Below, piece after piece: positions 33,334 to 42,640 of a stretch of DNA of 64,000 nt; position 1 is the first letter of the stretch, and each line of letters starts with the position of its first letter. The stretch lies in contig NZ_LT546166.1 of the NCBI RefSeq assembly GCF_900078685.2, forward strand, positions 1,038,858 to 1,102,857. Direction: 5' to 3'. A program made the translations under genes and the position numbers. The notes below the pieces were generated by a model. The model saw only the letters and a list, made by a program, of their open reading frames with translations, had not been told where the DNA came from and searched no databases. The stretch is from Mycolicibacter icosiumassiliensis. GTDB taxonomy: Bacteria; Actinomycetota; Actinomycetes; Mycobacteriales; Mycobacteriaceae.

Positions 33334-34218
33334 ATGACCGCGATGACGAATACGGCGTGGCGCAGCAGTGTGAACGAGTGGCATGACGGTGGTGGGTGGG
33401 TGTCTACCGCCGCGGGCCGGGTGTTTGTGCGGTCAGGCGCGGGGGATGGGCCGACGGTCCTTCTGCTGCACGGCTTTCCGTCCTGTTCCTATGATTTCCG
33501 GTCGGTCGTGGCCCGACTTGCCGGTCGGTCCTGGCTGACGATGGATTTCCTCGGGTTCGGATTGTCGGACAAGCCGCGCCCGCATCGCTACAGCCTGTTC
33601 GAACAGGCCGACCTGGTGGAGCGGGTGGTGGCATCGAGGACATCGGGTCCGGTGGTGTTGGCCGCCCACGACATGGGCACCTCGGTGGCCACCGAACTGT
33701 TGGCCCGCGACCTCGAGGACGTCCTGCCCTTCGACTTGCAGCGCGCGGTGCTGACCAACGGCAGCGTGATTTTGGAGCGGGCCAGTCTGCGGCCGATCCA
33801 GAAGGTGCTGCGTGGCCCATTCGGTGGTCTCGCCGCCCGGCTGACCAACCGGCGCAGCTTCGTTCGCGGCTTCGGTCGGCTGTTCAGCCCGGCACACCCG
33901 CTGACCGCCGATGAGGCCGCCGCGCAGTGGGCCCTGCTGACCCACAACGGCGGGAACCGGATCGCGCACCTGCTCTCGGCCTACCTCGACGAACGGGTGC
34001 GGCATGCCCGGCGCTGGCACGGCGCGGTGCGCGACTGGCCCAAGCCGTTGGGCTTCGTGTGGGGCCTGGGCGATCCGGTCGCCACTACCAACGTGCTGGA
34101 CGGCCTGCGTGAGCTGCGCCCGGCCGCCGACGTCGTCGAGCTGCCCGGGCTGGGCCACTACCCGCAGATCGAGGACCCGCAGGCCTTCACCGACGGCGTG
34201 CTGCGCCTACTGGTTTAG
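33334..34218 (+). CDS. Alpha/beta hydrolase, epoxide hydrolase / haloalkane dehalogenase-like
   Basis: About 294 residues. The oxyanion region is LLLHGFPSCSYDF. The nucleophile elbow reads AAHDMGTS, placing Asp rather than Ser at the nucleophile position, as in epoxide hydrolases and haloalkane dehalogenases. The acid is probably in WGLGDPV and the catalytic His in GLGHYPQIEDP. Substrate unknown. An ATG at 33343 is an alternative start. The 258 bases before it (33076-33333) are shared with divergent guaB1 and hold no recognised element. It ends 4 bases before the convergent gnd stop. Confidence 0.85.
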   Translation: MTAMTNTAWRSSVNEWHDGGGWVSTAAGRVFVRSGAGDGPTVLLLHGFPSCSYDFRSVVARLAGRSWLTMDFLGFGLSDKPRPHRYSLFEQADLVERVVASRTSGPVVLAAHDMGTSVATELLARDLEDVLPFDLQRAVLTNGSVILERASLRPIQKVLRGPFGGLAARLTNRRSFVRGFGRLFSPAHPLTADEAAAQWALLTHNGGNRIAHLLSAYLDERVRHARRWHGAVRDWPKPLGFVWGLGDPVATTNVLDGLRELRPAADVVELPGLGHYPQIEDPQAFTDGVLRLLV

Positions 34219-34222
34219 GGCG

Positions 34223-35671
34223 CTAGACCTGCACTTCGCTGCGGTCGGCGCTCCACAGCGTGTGGAACTTGCCTGGCGAATCGATCCGGCCGTAGCTGTG
34301 CGCGCCGAAGTAGTCGCGCTGGGCCTGAGTCAGGGCGGCCGGCAGCCGCTCGGTCCGCAGGCCGTCGTAGTAGGCCAGGGCCGAGGAGAAACCGGGGGCC
34401 GGGATACCCAAGCTGATCGCCGTAGTCACCACCCGCCGCCAGGAGTCGATGGCGGCCTCGACCGCGCTGCGGAAATACGGCGCGGCCAGCAGGCTCACCA
34501 GGTCGGCGTCGGCGTCGAAGGCCTCTTTGATGCGGTTGAGGAACTTCGCGCGAATGATGCAGCCGCCCCGCCAGATTGTCGCTAGGTCGCCCGGGGTGAC
34601 ATTCCAGCCGTATTCGGCGCTGCCGGCCTGAATCTGGTTGAAGCCCTGCGCATAAGCGACGATCTTGGAGGCATACAGCGCCTGGCGGACGTCCTCGGTG
34701 AACCGGGCCGCATCCGCCGGGCGTGCGCCGAGGCTTCCGGCGGCCAGGCCGACCGCGGCGCGACGCTGCGGGACCGAACCCGACAGCGCCCGGGCGAACA
34801 CGGCTTCGGCGATGCCGGTGACCGGAACGCCCAGGTCCAGAGCGGACTTCACCGTCCAGCGTCCGGTGCCCTTCTGCTCGGCTTCGTCGACGATGATGTC
34901 GACCAGCGGCTGGCCGGTCTTGGCGTCGACCTGCCGCAGGACCTCGGCGGTGATCTCGACCAGGTAGCTGTCCAGCTCCCCGGCGTTCCACTCGGTGAAC
35001 ACCTCGGCGATCTGCGGTGCGGACAGGCCCAGCCCGTCACGCAGCAGCTGGTAGGCCTCACCGATCAACTGCATGTCGGAGTATTCGATGCCGTTGTGCA
35101 CCATCTTCACGAAGTGCCCCGCGCCGTCCGGCCCGATGTGCGTGCAGCACGGCACTCCGTCGACGTGGGCGGAGATCTCCTCAAGCAGCGGGCCCAGCGA
35201 CTCGTAGGACTTCTTGGGACCGCCCGGCATGATCGAGGGCCCGTTCAGTGCGCCTTCCTCGCCGCCGGAGATCCCGGCCCCGACGAAGTGCAATCCGCGG
35301 GCGGCCATCGCCTTCTCTCGGCGAATGGTGTCGGTGTACAGCGCGTTGCCGCCGTCGATGATGATGTCGCCGGGCTCCATCGCGTCGGCGAGCTCGTTGA
35401 TGACGGCGTCGGTCGGGTCGCCGGCCTTGACCATGATCAGCACTCGGCGCGGCTTCTCCAGGGCGGCAAGGAATTCCGGAATCGTCTCGCTACGCACAAA
35501 GCTCCCTTCGGAACCGTAGGCGTCGAGCAGCGCGTCCGTTTTGGCGACCGACCGGTTGTGCAGCGCCACGGTGTAGCCGTGGCTGGCGAAGTTGCGCGCG
35601 ATGTTGGATCCCATGACTGCCAGTCCGGTCACGCCGATCTGGGCGGTGCCAACAACTTCCGACGCGCTCAT
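34223..35671 (-). CDS. gnd: 6-phosphogluconate dehydrogenase (NADP)
   Basis: About 482 residues. The Rossmann motif is GVTGLAVMGSNIARNFASHG; the substrate-binding signature is IMPGGPKKSYESLGP with HIGPDGAGHFVKMVHNGIEY; the C-terminal domain has QAQRDYFGAHSYGRID. It oxidises 6-phosphogluconate to ribulose 5-phosphate, yielding NADPH. M. tuberculosis Rv1844c (gnd1) is in the same place beside blaR/blaI. The length suits the long (non-Gnd2) form. Confidence 0.96.
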   Translation of the reverse strand: MSASEVVGTAQIGVTGLAVMGSNIARNFASHGYTVALHNRSVAKTDALLDAYGSEGSFVRSETIPEFLAALEKPRRVLIMVKAGDPTDAVINELADAMEPGDIIIDGGNALYTDTIRREKAMAARGLHFVGAGISGGEEGALNGPSIMPGGPKKSYESLGPLLEEISAHVDGVPCCTHIGPDGAGHFVKMVHNGIEYSDMQLIGEAYQLLRDGLGLSAPQIAEVFTEWNAGELDSYLVEITAEVLRQVDAKTGQPLVDIIVDEAEQKGTGRWTVKSALDLGVPVTGIAEAVFARALSGSVPQRRAAVGLAAGSLGARPADAARFTEDVRQALYASKIVAYAQGFNQIQAGSAEYGWNVTPGDLATIWRGGCIIRAKFLNRIKEAFDADADLVSLLAAPYFRSAVEAAIDSWRRVVTTAISLGIPAPGFSSALAYYDGLRTERLPAALTQAQRDYFGAHSYGRIDSPGKFHTLWSADRSEVQV

Positions 35672-35726
35672 GTATTCGCCTCTCAGTGGTAGGTGATTCG
35701 AAACCCGGCACGCCGGGCGGCGCGGG

Positions 35727-36665
35727 TTACCCCGCGATCAGTCGGTGGAGCTCGGTCAGCCACGGTACCGCCAGCGCCACCGTCGGCACCGTCAGCACCC
35801 CGGCCGCGGCCGAATAGGCGGCAGCGGCCAGTGCTGGACTGTTGCCCTGACCAGACAACCGTTGCACGCGCAGCACCGTGTTGGTGCCGCCGGCCGCCAG
35901 CGCACCGGCGGGGACTTTGGTGGAGGCACAGGTCACCAGGGCGCGGGCCAGGGGAGGGGCACCGGCCACTCGAACGGCCGCGTCGTCGGCGAGCAGTTCG
36001 ATCAACAGCCGTACCGCGTCCAGGGCGCTGGCACTACGTACGAACCAGGGGAACGCGGTGTGCACGGCCGTGAACGCCTCCAGCACCAGGTCGTGCCGGG
36101 CGCGCAGGTGGGCCCGCTCATGGCACAGCAATGCGGCCAACTCGGTGTCACCGAGGGCGTCCAGCGCGCCGGAGCTGACCACCACCCGGCTCCGCACCCC
36201 GGGCAGGCAGTAGGCGAGTGGCTGCATCACCTGCAGAATGCGCAGCCCACTGGTGCGCAGTGCGGGCGGGCGGTCGGTGACACTGACCAGGTCGACGAGC
36301 ATGCGATGGTGGGCCCGGCGCTGCCGGGTGCGGACCGCTACCCGCAACACCGTCCAGGACAGGCGCATCCCGACCATCAGGGTCAATGCGAAGACCGCGA
36401 CGTAGAAGGTCCACAGCGGCCAACCCAAGCGGTCCAGGGAGCCGAGGATGGTCGAGGTGGGCCGGCCGTCCGGGCCGGGCATCAGCAGGCGACTCGCGGT
36501 GGCCAGGCCCGCGCTGAACGCGGACAGCACCGCGGCGATCGCGATGGCCTGCCAGAGCACCAGCGCGGCCCGCGGAGCGCGGAGCGGCCAGTCAGCGCGC
36601 GCCAGCAGGGCGGGTACCGGCCCTACGAGCAACAGCGCGACGATGGAAAAGGCCAGCGCGGACAC
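35727..36665 (-). CDS. blaR: BlaR-like M56 family membrane metallopeptidase
   Basis: About 312 residues with four to five membrane segments. The zinc-protease motif HExxH is present as LCHERAHLRARHD near residue 186. It lacks the extracellular penicillin-binding sensor domain of classical BlaR1, as does M. tuberculosis Rv1845c. In this system the protease cleaves the BlaI repressor on a signal. It lies 14 bases downstream of blaI in the same transcript. Confidence 0.92.
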   Translation of the reverse strand: MSALAFSIVALLLVGPVPALLARADWPLRAPRAALVLWQAIAIAAVLSAFSAGLATASRLLMPGPDGRPTSTILGSLDRLGWPLWTFYVAVFALTLMVGMRLSWTVLRVAVRTRQRRAHHRMLVDLVSVTDRPPALRTSGLRILQVMQPLAYCLPGVRSRVVVSSGALDALGDTELAALLCHERAHLRARHDLVLEAFTAVHTAFPWFVRSASALDAVRLLIELLADDAAVRVAGAPPLARALVTCASTKVPAGALAAGGTNTVLRVQRLSGQGNSPALAAAAYSAAAGVLTVPTVALAVPWLTELHRLIAG

Positions 36666-36679
36666 GCTGTAAGTCTCCC

Positions 36680-37096
36680 TCAGGACGCCGGTCGGCCGCT
36701 ACCTGGGAGGCGAATGCGATGTTTGGCCTCCAGCTCGTCCAGCGCCCGCCGCAACGCGTCGGCCTCGTCGACGCCGACGCGTTCGACAAAGTGCACGAGC
36801 GCAGCACGGCGGTCCCCGGAGTCGGCGGCCTGATCGAGTGCCTCCACCATCAGTCCGGCGACCAATTCGTCGCGGCCCCGGACCGGTGTGTAGCGGTGTG
36901 CTCGGTCATCGCGAATCTGCGACACCAGGTTCTTCTTGGCCAGTCGCTGCAGGACCGTCATCACCGTGGTGTAGGCCAGGTCGCGCTGCGCTGAGAGCGC
37001 TTCGTGGACCTCGCGCACCGTCTGAGACTCCGGCGATGACCACAGGTGGTCCATCACCGCACGTTCCAAGTCCCCTAAATGGGTCTGCTTCGCCAT
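36680..37096 (-). CDS. blaI: BlaI family transcriptional repressor
   Basis: About 138 residues, the same size as M. tuberculosis BlaI (Rv1846c). The winged helix is MAKQTHLGDLERAVMDHLW, TVREVHEAL, LAYTTVMTVLQRLAKKNLV; the C-terminal helices form the dimer and contain the region cut by BlaR. I chose ATG 37096; the open frame further upstream runs through the operator region and is not coding. BlaI represses its own operon and, in M. tuberculosis, other genes including beta-lactamase and ATP synthase genes. A matching operator lies about 45 bases upstream. Confidence 0.94.
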   Translation of the reverse strand: MAKQTHLGDLERAVMDHLWSSPESQTVREVHEALSAQRDLAYTTVMTVLQRLAKKNLVSQIRDDRAHRYTPVRGRDELVAGLMVEALDQAADSGDRRAALVHFVERVGVDEADALRRALDELEAKHRIRLPGSGRPAS

Positions 37097-37141
37097 GTTT
37101 GTTATCAACTCCCCGGGCAACGGAGCAAGCCTACCCTTAAT

Positions 37142-37158
37142 TACTACCGCGCGTCGTA
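37142..37158. promoter_or_regulatory. Probable BlaI operator
   Basis: TACTACCGCGCGTCGTA is a near-perfect dyad: TACTAC and GTCGTA (one mismatch from GTAGTA) around a 5-base spacer. BlaI dimers bind TACTAC/GTAGTA-type dyads. It lies between divergent blaI and the hotdog thioesterase gene, so it may control both. Confidence 0.6.
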
Positions 37159-37237
37159 TCAGAAGCTGAGGTTCTGCTGCGACCCAGGTGTGACCGGGCC
37201 GGGAATGCCCGTGTGGGCATCGTGTAAAACCATCAAC

Positions 37238-37651
37238 ATGGCTGCCACCGGGTTTCCGTCCGCGTTCTCCGCGCCCTTCGACTCCGAGATCGGCTTGGTC
37301 TACACCGACGTCGGTCCCGACGGTGCGCACGCCCAACTGGAGCTGCAGCCCAAGCTGTGCCAGCCGGCGGGCATCGTGCACGGCGGCGTGTATTGCTCGA
37401 TCATCGAAAGCGTGGCCAGCGTGTCGGCGCACACCTGGCTCAACCGCGACGGTGGGGACGCGGTCGGCACCGTCGTCGGGGTCAACAACAACACCGACTT
37501 TCTACGGGCGGTCTCGTCCGGAACCGTCTACGCCGCGTCCACCCCGATTCATCGCGGTCGGCGCCAGCAGTTGTGGTTGGTGACGATCACCGATGCCGAC
37601 GCGCGGGTGCTCGCCCGCGGCCAGGTTCGGTTGCAGAACCTCTCGGACTAG
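37238..37651 (+). CDS. PaaI-type hotdog-fold thioesterase
   Basis: About 137 residues from ATG 37238. The hotdog hallmark is CQPAGIVHGGVYCSIIESVAS, with the HGG before the central helix, followed by VVGVNNNTDFLRAV. Members hydrolyse acyl-CoA thioesters, often as homotetramers; substrate unknown. It matches Rv1847. Divergent from blaI, with the BlaI operator about 80 bases upstream of its start, so co-control is plausible. Convergent with ndh, separated by 14 bases. Confidence 0.85.
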   Translation: MAATGFPSAFSAPFDSEIGLVYTDVGPDGAHAQLELQPKLCQPAGIVHGGVYCSIIESVASVSAHTWLNRDGGDAVGTVVGVNNNTDFLRAVSSGTVYAASTPIHRGRRQQLWLVTITDADARVLARGQVRLQNLSD

Positions 37652-37665
37652 CTTTCGCCAGGCAG

Positions 37666-39051
37666 CTAGCTGACCGCGCGCTCCGCGCCGCGCTGCGCCT
37701 CGGCGGCCAGCACTTCGAGCTGTTCCAGTCGGGTCCTGGCGAAGGCCTGCTGTTCGGTGATGGTGAGCTGGCCGCGCCGGGTGCTCAAGAAGGTCACGTT
37801 CCATGACAGCAGCGTGCTGATCTTGTTCTTGAACCCGACCAGGTAGATCAGGTGCAGCCCCAGCCAGGCCAGCCAGGCGAGGAAGCCGCTGAACTCCAGC
37901 GGCCCGATCTTGGTGACCGCGGAGAACCGGGACACGGTGGCCATCGAGCCCTTGTCCAGGTACTGGAAGGGTTCCCGGTCGGCCGGGTCGGCGCCGCCAA
38001 GCTCGGCCTTGATGGTGCTCGCGGCGTGCTTGGCGCCCTGGATGGCGCCCTGCGCCATACCGGGCACACCGTCGACGGCCGCCATATCGCCGACGACGAA
38101 GACGTTCGGGTGGCCCGGCACGGACAGGTCCGGCAACACCTTGACCCGCCCGGCGCGGTCGAGCTCCACCTCGGACTGCTCGGCGAGATCACGACCCAGC
38201 GGGCTGGCCGAGACACCGGCGGACCACACCTTGCACTGGGATTCGATCCGCCGGATCGTGCCGTCGGCGTCCTTGACGGTCAAGCCGTTGCGATCGACGT
38301 CGGTGACCATGGCACCGAGCTGGATCTCCACGCCCATCTTCTGCAGCCGCTCGGCTGCCTTGGCGCCCAGCTTCTCGCCCATCGGCGGCAGCACGGCCGG
38401 AGCGGCATCGAGCAGGATCACCCGCGCTTTGGTCGAGTCGATGTTGCGGAACGCGTCCTTGAGGGTGTAGTTGGCCAATTCGGCGATCTGCCCGGCCATT
38501 TCGACACCGGTGGGACCTGCGCCGACCACGGTGAAGGTCAGCAGCTTCTCCCGCCGGGCTTCGTCTCGGGACCGCTCGGCCTGTTCGAAGGCGCTCAGGA
38601 TGCGACCCCGCAACTCCAGCGCGTCGTCGATGGTCTTCATGCCGGGCGCGAACTCGGCGAACTGGTCGTTGCCGAAGTAGGACTGCCCGGCGCCGGCCGC
38701 GATGATCAGGCTGTCGAATGGGGTGTCGTAGGTGTGGCCGAGCACTTCGGAGGTGACGAACTTGCCGGCCAGGTCGATGCGGGTGACATCACCCAGCAGC
38801 ACCTGGGCGTTGCGCTGCTTGCGCAGCACGACGCGAGTGGACGGCGCGATCTCACCCTCGGACAGAATGCCGGTCGCAACCTGGTACAGCAGCGGCTGAA
38901 ACAGGTGGTGGGTGGTGCGGGCGATCAACTTGACGTCGACGTCGGCTCGCTTGAGCTTCTTTGCCGCGGTCAACCCACCGAATCCCGAGCCGATGATGAC
39001 GACCTGGTGGCGTCGGCTCTGCTGCGCAGTGACTTCAGGCTGGGCGCTCAT
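37666..39051 (-). CDS. ndh: Type II NADH dehydrogenase (Ndh)
   Basis: About 461 residues. Two dinucleotide folds are present: VVIIGSGFGGLTAAKKLKR for FAD at the N-terminus and FTVVGAGPTGVEMAGQIAEL for NADH. The second FAD contact is VFVVGDMAAVDGVPGMAQGA, with the quinone-site AIQGAKHAA. A hydrophobic C-terminal stretch (LAWLAWLGLHLIYLVGF) helps membrane attachment. It passes electrons from NADH to menaquinone without pumping protons. M. tuberculosis Ndh is 463 residues. Confidence 0.95.
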   Translation of the reverse strand: MSAQPEVTAQQSRRHQVVIIGSGFGGLTAAKKLKRADVDVKLIARTTHHLFQPLLYQVATGILSEGEIAPSTRVVLRKQRNAQVLLGDVTRIDLAGKFVTSEVLGHTYDTPFDSLIIAAGAGQSYFGNDQFAEFAPGMKTIDDALELRGRILSAFEQAERSRDEARREKLLTFTVVGAGPTGVEMAGQIAELANYTLKDAFRNIDSTKARVILLDAAPAVLPPMGEKLGAKAAERLQKMGVEIQLGAMVTDVDRNGLTVKDADGTIRRIESQCKVWSAGVSASPLGRDLAEQSEVELDRAGRVKVLPDLSVPGHPNVFVVGDMAAVDGVPGMAQGAIQGAKHAASTIKAELGGADPADREPFQYLDKGSMATVSRFSAVTKIGPLEFSGFLAWLAWLGLHLIYLVGFKNKISTLLSWNVTFLSTRRGQLTITEQQAFARTRLEQLEVLAAEAQRGAERAVS

Positions 39052-39159
39052 GGGAATCCGGTTGCTCCTCGACGGTGACTGCGTTCCCTCAATACGCTAG
39101 TCGACCCAAAAGGTGGTCACCGCATCCAGTGGTTGTGGGATTAGCCACTCCCGTCACAG

Positions 39160-39831
39160 TCAGCCGAAGCAGGCCAGCGCTCCGTGGCCGACGTGCAGCG
39201 TCTGGCCGGTGATGTGCCGGGAAGCCGGCGAGGTCAAAAACACGGCGAGGCGGGCGATTTCAGCGGCCCCGGTGGGCGCCACGCGGGTCAGGCCGTCGTA
39301 GCCCGGCCGGGCGCCTTCGCCCGCGGCCACTACATTGACGGTGATCCCGCGGGTACCGAACGTGGTGGCCTGGCCGGCGGTCCAATTCGACAATGCGGCC
39401 TTGACGGCGGCGTCGGCACTGCCGTCGCGGGGGTTCTCCGGCAGCACCGAGATGATCGAGCCGCCCGATCGCAGGTTGTCGCCGATGGTCCCAACGGTCA
39501 GCACCGCCGAGAGCACGGTGGCGTCCAGGGCGCTGCGCCAGGCATCGGCCTGGTCGGCCAGCGAATAGCCGCGGGGATCGCCGCCGTGCCAGCGTGGTGC
39601 CGGGACGTTGACGATGGTGTCGAGGTGGTGCGGAAACAGTCCACGGGCGGCCAGCATGCTTGCCGGGTCGGTGTTGTCGCAGACCACCGCATTGGCGTCG
39701 AGTTCTTTGGCGGCGACCTCGAGCTCGGGGCCCCGCAAACCGGCGAGCGTCACTTTGTGGCCAGCCTCGCTGAAACCCTCGGCAATGGTGCGACCCAATT
39801 CGGTGTCACCACCGGTGACCAGCACATCCAT
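39160..39831 (-). CDS. Short-chain dehydrogenase/reductase-like protein
   Basis: About 223 residues. The N-terminus VLVTGGDTELGRTIAEGF is a variant of the SDR cofactor motif TGxxxGxG with the last Gly offset. The middle has IVNVPAPRWHG where an NNAG motif would be expected, and the YxxxK catalytic pair is not evident; SNWTAGQATTFGTRGITVNVVAAG occupies that position. The C-terminal ITGQTLHVGHG is SDR-like. It matches Rv1856c. Given the missing catalytic residues it may bind NAD(P) without classical activity. Confidence 0.85.
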   Translation of the reverse strand: MDVLVTGGDTELGRTIAEGFSEAGHKVTLAGLRGPELEVAAKELDANAVVCDNTDPASMLAARGLFPHHLDTIVNVPAPRWHGGDPRGYSLADQADAWRSALDATVLSAVLTVGTIGDNLRSGGSIISVLPENPRDGSADAAVKAALSNWTAGQATTFGTRGITVNVVAAGEGARPGYDGLTRVAPTGAAEIARLAVFLTSPASRHITGQTLHVGHGALACFG

Positions 39832-39956
39832 GCGGTAGATCCTCCTCGTGTTCCGAGCTATGTTACTGGACGGTAGCCGGTTTGCGGGGATGGGGCGGAA
39901 CTCGGCACAGACACGATCCGGCCACGGTCCGGGGTGCGCCCATTAGGCTGCCAGCC

Positions 39957-40712
39957 ATGGGGCGTACCCGGATGGTCTTCGGCGCGGTAGCGGTCATGCT
40001 GACGACGGGATTGGCCGGCTGTAGCTCCGGGCCGGCAACCCCGACGATCACGGTGTTCGCGGCGGCATCGCTGCAGCCGGCGTTCACCGAGATCGCCGAG
40101 CAGTTCAAGACCGACAACCCCGGCGTGGCGGTGACCTTCAACTTCGCCGGATCGTCGGACCTGGCCACCCAACTGACACAGGGGGCCCGCGCCGACGTCT
40201 TCGCGTCGGCCAACACCGCCCAGATGGACAAGGTCGCGCAGGCCGGCCTGCTCGATGGCGCGGCGGTGCCGTTCGCCACCAACACGCTGGTGATCGTGAC
40301 CGCACCCGGCAACCCGCACCGGGTGCGATCCTTCGCCGATCTGGCCGCACCCGGGCTCGCCGTGGTGGTGTGTCAAACGCCGGTCCCGTGCGGCGCGGCG
40401 ACCCACAAAGTCGAAGAGGCCACCGGGGCCGCGGTCACACCGGTCAGCGAGGAGCCTGACGTCACCGACGTCCTCAACAAGGTCATCACCGGCCAGGCCG
40501 ATGCTGGTGTGGTTTACCGCACCGATGCGCAACACGCCGGAGACAAAGTGGCCACCATCGAGTTTCCCGAGGCTGCTGACGCGGTCAACATCTACCCGAT
40601 TGTGCTGCTACGGGAAGCGCCTTCGCCCGGGCCGGCCCGGGCGTTCGTCGATCTGGTCACCGGCGAGGCAGGGCAGAAGGTGCTGCACGCGGCCGGTTTC
40701 GGTAAGCCCTGA
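39957..40712 (+). CDS. modA: Molybdate ABC transporter substrate-binding lipoprotein
   Basis: About 251 residues from ATG 39957. The signal peptide ends in the lipobox LAGC (Cys near residue 22). The mature part begins ITVFAAASLQPAFTEIAEQF, followed by FNFAGSSDLATQLTQGARAD and PVPCGAATHKV, which are typical ModA ligand-binding loops for MoO4. It supplies molybdate to ModB/ModC for molybdenum cofactor. modB follows after 6 bases. Confidence 0.94.
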   Translation: MGRTRMVFGAVAVMLTTGLAGCSSGPATPTITVFAAASLQPAFTEIAEQFKTDNPGVAVTFNFAGSSDLATQLTQGARADVFASANTAQMDKVAQAGLLDGAAVPFATNTLVIVTAPGNPHRVRSFADLAAPGLAVVVCQTPVPCGAATHKVEEATGAAVTPVSEEPDVTDVLNKVITGQADAGVVYRTDAQHAGDKVATIEFPEAADAVNIYPIVLLREAPSPGPARAFVDLVTGEAGQKVLHAAGFGKP

Positions 40713-40718
40713 CCGGCC

Positions 40719-41510
40719 GTGGTCGGCCGGCCTGATGACCTGCCGGGCTGGGTCTATGTGCCCGCCGCGATCGGCGCGGCGTTCGTGGTGCTGCCGCTGG
40801 TGGGGATCGCGGCCAAAGTCGATTGGCCACATTTCTGGTCGCTGATCAGCAGTCCCTCGGCCACCACCGCGCTGCAACTGAGCGTGCGAACCGCCGCGGC
40901 CAGCACGGTGCTGTGCGTGCTGCTCGGCGTGCCGATGGCGCTGGTCTTGGCGCGCAGCCAGGCGCGGGTGGTGCGCCTGCTCCGGCCGCTGGTGCTGTTG
41001 CCGCTGGTGCTGCCACCGGTAGTGGGCGGAATAGCGCTGCTGTATGCGTTTGGCCGACTCGGATTGCTGGGACGTTATCTGGAGGCGGCCGGAATCCATA
41101 TCGCGTTCACCACCACTGCGGTGGTGCTGGCGCAGACGTTCGTGTCGTTGCCGTTTCTGGTGATCGCCCTGGAGGGCGCGGCGCGGACCGCCGGTGCCGA
41201 TTACGAGAGGGTGGCGGCCACGCTGGGTGCCCGGCCCAGCACGGTGTGGTGGCGGGTCACGCTGCCGCTGTTGACGCCGGGCCTGATCTCCGGCGCGGTG
41301 CTGGCATTCGCGCGCTCTCTCGGGGAATTCGGCGCCACCTTGACCTTTGCCGGCTCCCTGGAGGGCGTCACCCGGACGTTGCCGCTGGCGATCTATCTGC
41401 AGCGAGTGTCGGATGCCGACGCCGCGGCGGCGATGTCGCTGTTGCTGGTGGCTGTTGCCGCAGTGGTGGTACTCGTCGTGGGCGCCCGACGACTGGGCAG
41501 CATCGGGTGA
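40719..41510 (+). CDS. modB: Molybdate ABC transporter permease
   Basis: About 263 residues with five to six membrane segments. The permease (EAA) loop reads [19 protein letters not shown], with [20 protein letters not shown] and [11 protein letters not shown], characteristic of ModB/CysT-type permeases. The GTG start at 40719 is a best guess. Its stop overlaps the modC start (GTGA), implying coupling to the ATPase, which is broken here. Confidence 0.93.
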   Translation: MVGRPDDLPGWVYVPAAIGAAFVVLPLVGIAAKVDWPHFWSLISSPSATTALQLSVRTAAASTVLCVLLGVPMALVLARSQARVVRLLRPLVLLPLVLPPVVGGIALLYAFGRLGLLGRYLEAAGIHIAFTTTAVVLAQTFVSLPFLVIALEGAARTAGADYERVAATLGARPSTVWWRVTLPLLTPGLISGAVLAFARSLGEFGATLTFAGSLEGVTRTLPLAIYLQRVSDADAAAAMSLLLVAVAAVVVLVVGARRLGSIG

Positions 41511-42603
41511 GCGTCGAGGCCGGTGGGCTCACCTTGCAGGCGGTGGTCGCTGAGCGTGGCCTGGACGTGCGTCTGAACGTCGCGCCGGGCGAGGTGCTGG
41601 CGGTCTTGGGGCCCAACGGCGCCGGAAAGTCGACCCTGCTGCACGTGATCGCGGGGCTGCTGCGGCCCGATCAGGGCGTGGTCCGCGCCGGTGATCGGGT
41701 GCTGACCGATACCCGGGCCGGGGTGCAGGTGGCCACCTGCGATCGCCGGGTGGGCCTGCTGCTGCAGGATCCGCTGCTGTTTCCGCATCTGAGTGTGGCG
41801 GCCAACGTCGCGTTCGGGTCGCGTCGCCGGCGTCGCTTCGACCTGCGCCGGGTGCATGCTCGAGCCCTCGCGGCGCCGTGGCTGCGTGCGGTCGATGCCG
41901 AAGGGTTGGCCGAGCCGGCGGGCAGGCGCGGCGGGTCGCGATCGCGCGTGCGCTGGCCGCCGAACCGGAGGTGCTGTTGCTCGACGAGCCGTTGGCCGGG
42001 CTCGACGTGGGCGCGGCGTCTGTCGTGCGCACGGTGCTGCGTGACGTGCTCAGCGCGGCCGGGCGTACCACCGTGCTGGTTACCCACGACCTGCTCGACG
42101 TGTTTGCGTTGGCTGACCGGGTGATGGTCCTGGAATCCGGTCGGATCGTCGAGATCGGCCGCACCGCAGAGGTATTGGCCGCACCACGCAGTCGGTTCGG
42201 GGCGCAGATCGCCGGGTTCAACCTGGTCGCCGGGGTGCTCGACTCCGCCGGCGTATTGCGCACGGCGTGGGGAGACCAGTGGCACGGCACCAGCTACGAC
42301 GGCGTGGAATCGGACCGGCCGGCGGTGGCGGTCAGCACACCGGCGGCGGTGGCGGTCTATCGGGAGCCGCCGCACCACGGCAGTCCCCGCAACCTGATCG
42401 AGGTGACCGTGGCCGAGCTCGAGGTACGCGGCAGCACGGTTTCGGTGCGCGGTGTGGACCAGCCGGACGGCGCGCCCGGACTGGCCGCCGACATCACCGC
42501 GGACGCGGCGGCGGACCTGCGCCTGGCGCCGGGGGAGACGGTCTGGTTCGGCGTCAAAGCCCAGGAAGTGACGCTGCGTGCGACACACCCCAGCACGGCG
42601 TAA
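41507..42603 (+). pseudogene. modC: Molybdate ABC transporter ATPase, frameshifted in the signature motif
   Basis: The first frame (41507 to about 41925) encodes Walker [13 protein letters not shown] and the Q-loop [13 protein letters not shown], ending ...DAEGLAE. The remainder is in another frame: [14 protein letters not shown], Walker [14 protein letters not shown]-loop [12 protein letters not shown] and the MOP-like molybdate-binding tail (to 42603). Family members have about seven residues (such as RRPAQLS) between LAE and GGQ. Their absence together with the frame change fits a deletion of about 22 bases near 41925. The product would lose the LSGGQ motif and everything after it. Sequencing error cannot be excluded. 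Confidence 0.8.
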
Positions 42604-42640
42604 CTTGCGTACCGATGGCAACGCGGTAGGTTTTTCTGCC

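Noticed and set aside
39120..39145. Possible hairpin between ndh and the SDR gene
   Set aside because: Short stem, no U-tract and no clear role.
42610..42635. TACCG/CGGTA stem followed by TTTTT just before apa
   Set aside because: Only 5 bp of stem and it lies 6 bases before the apa start, so it may simply be the apa 5' region; too weak to call a terminator.
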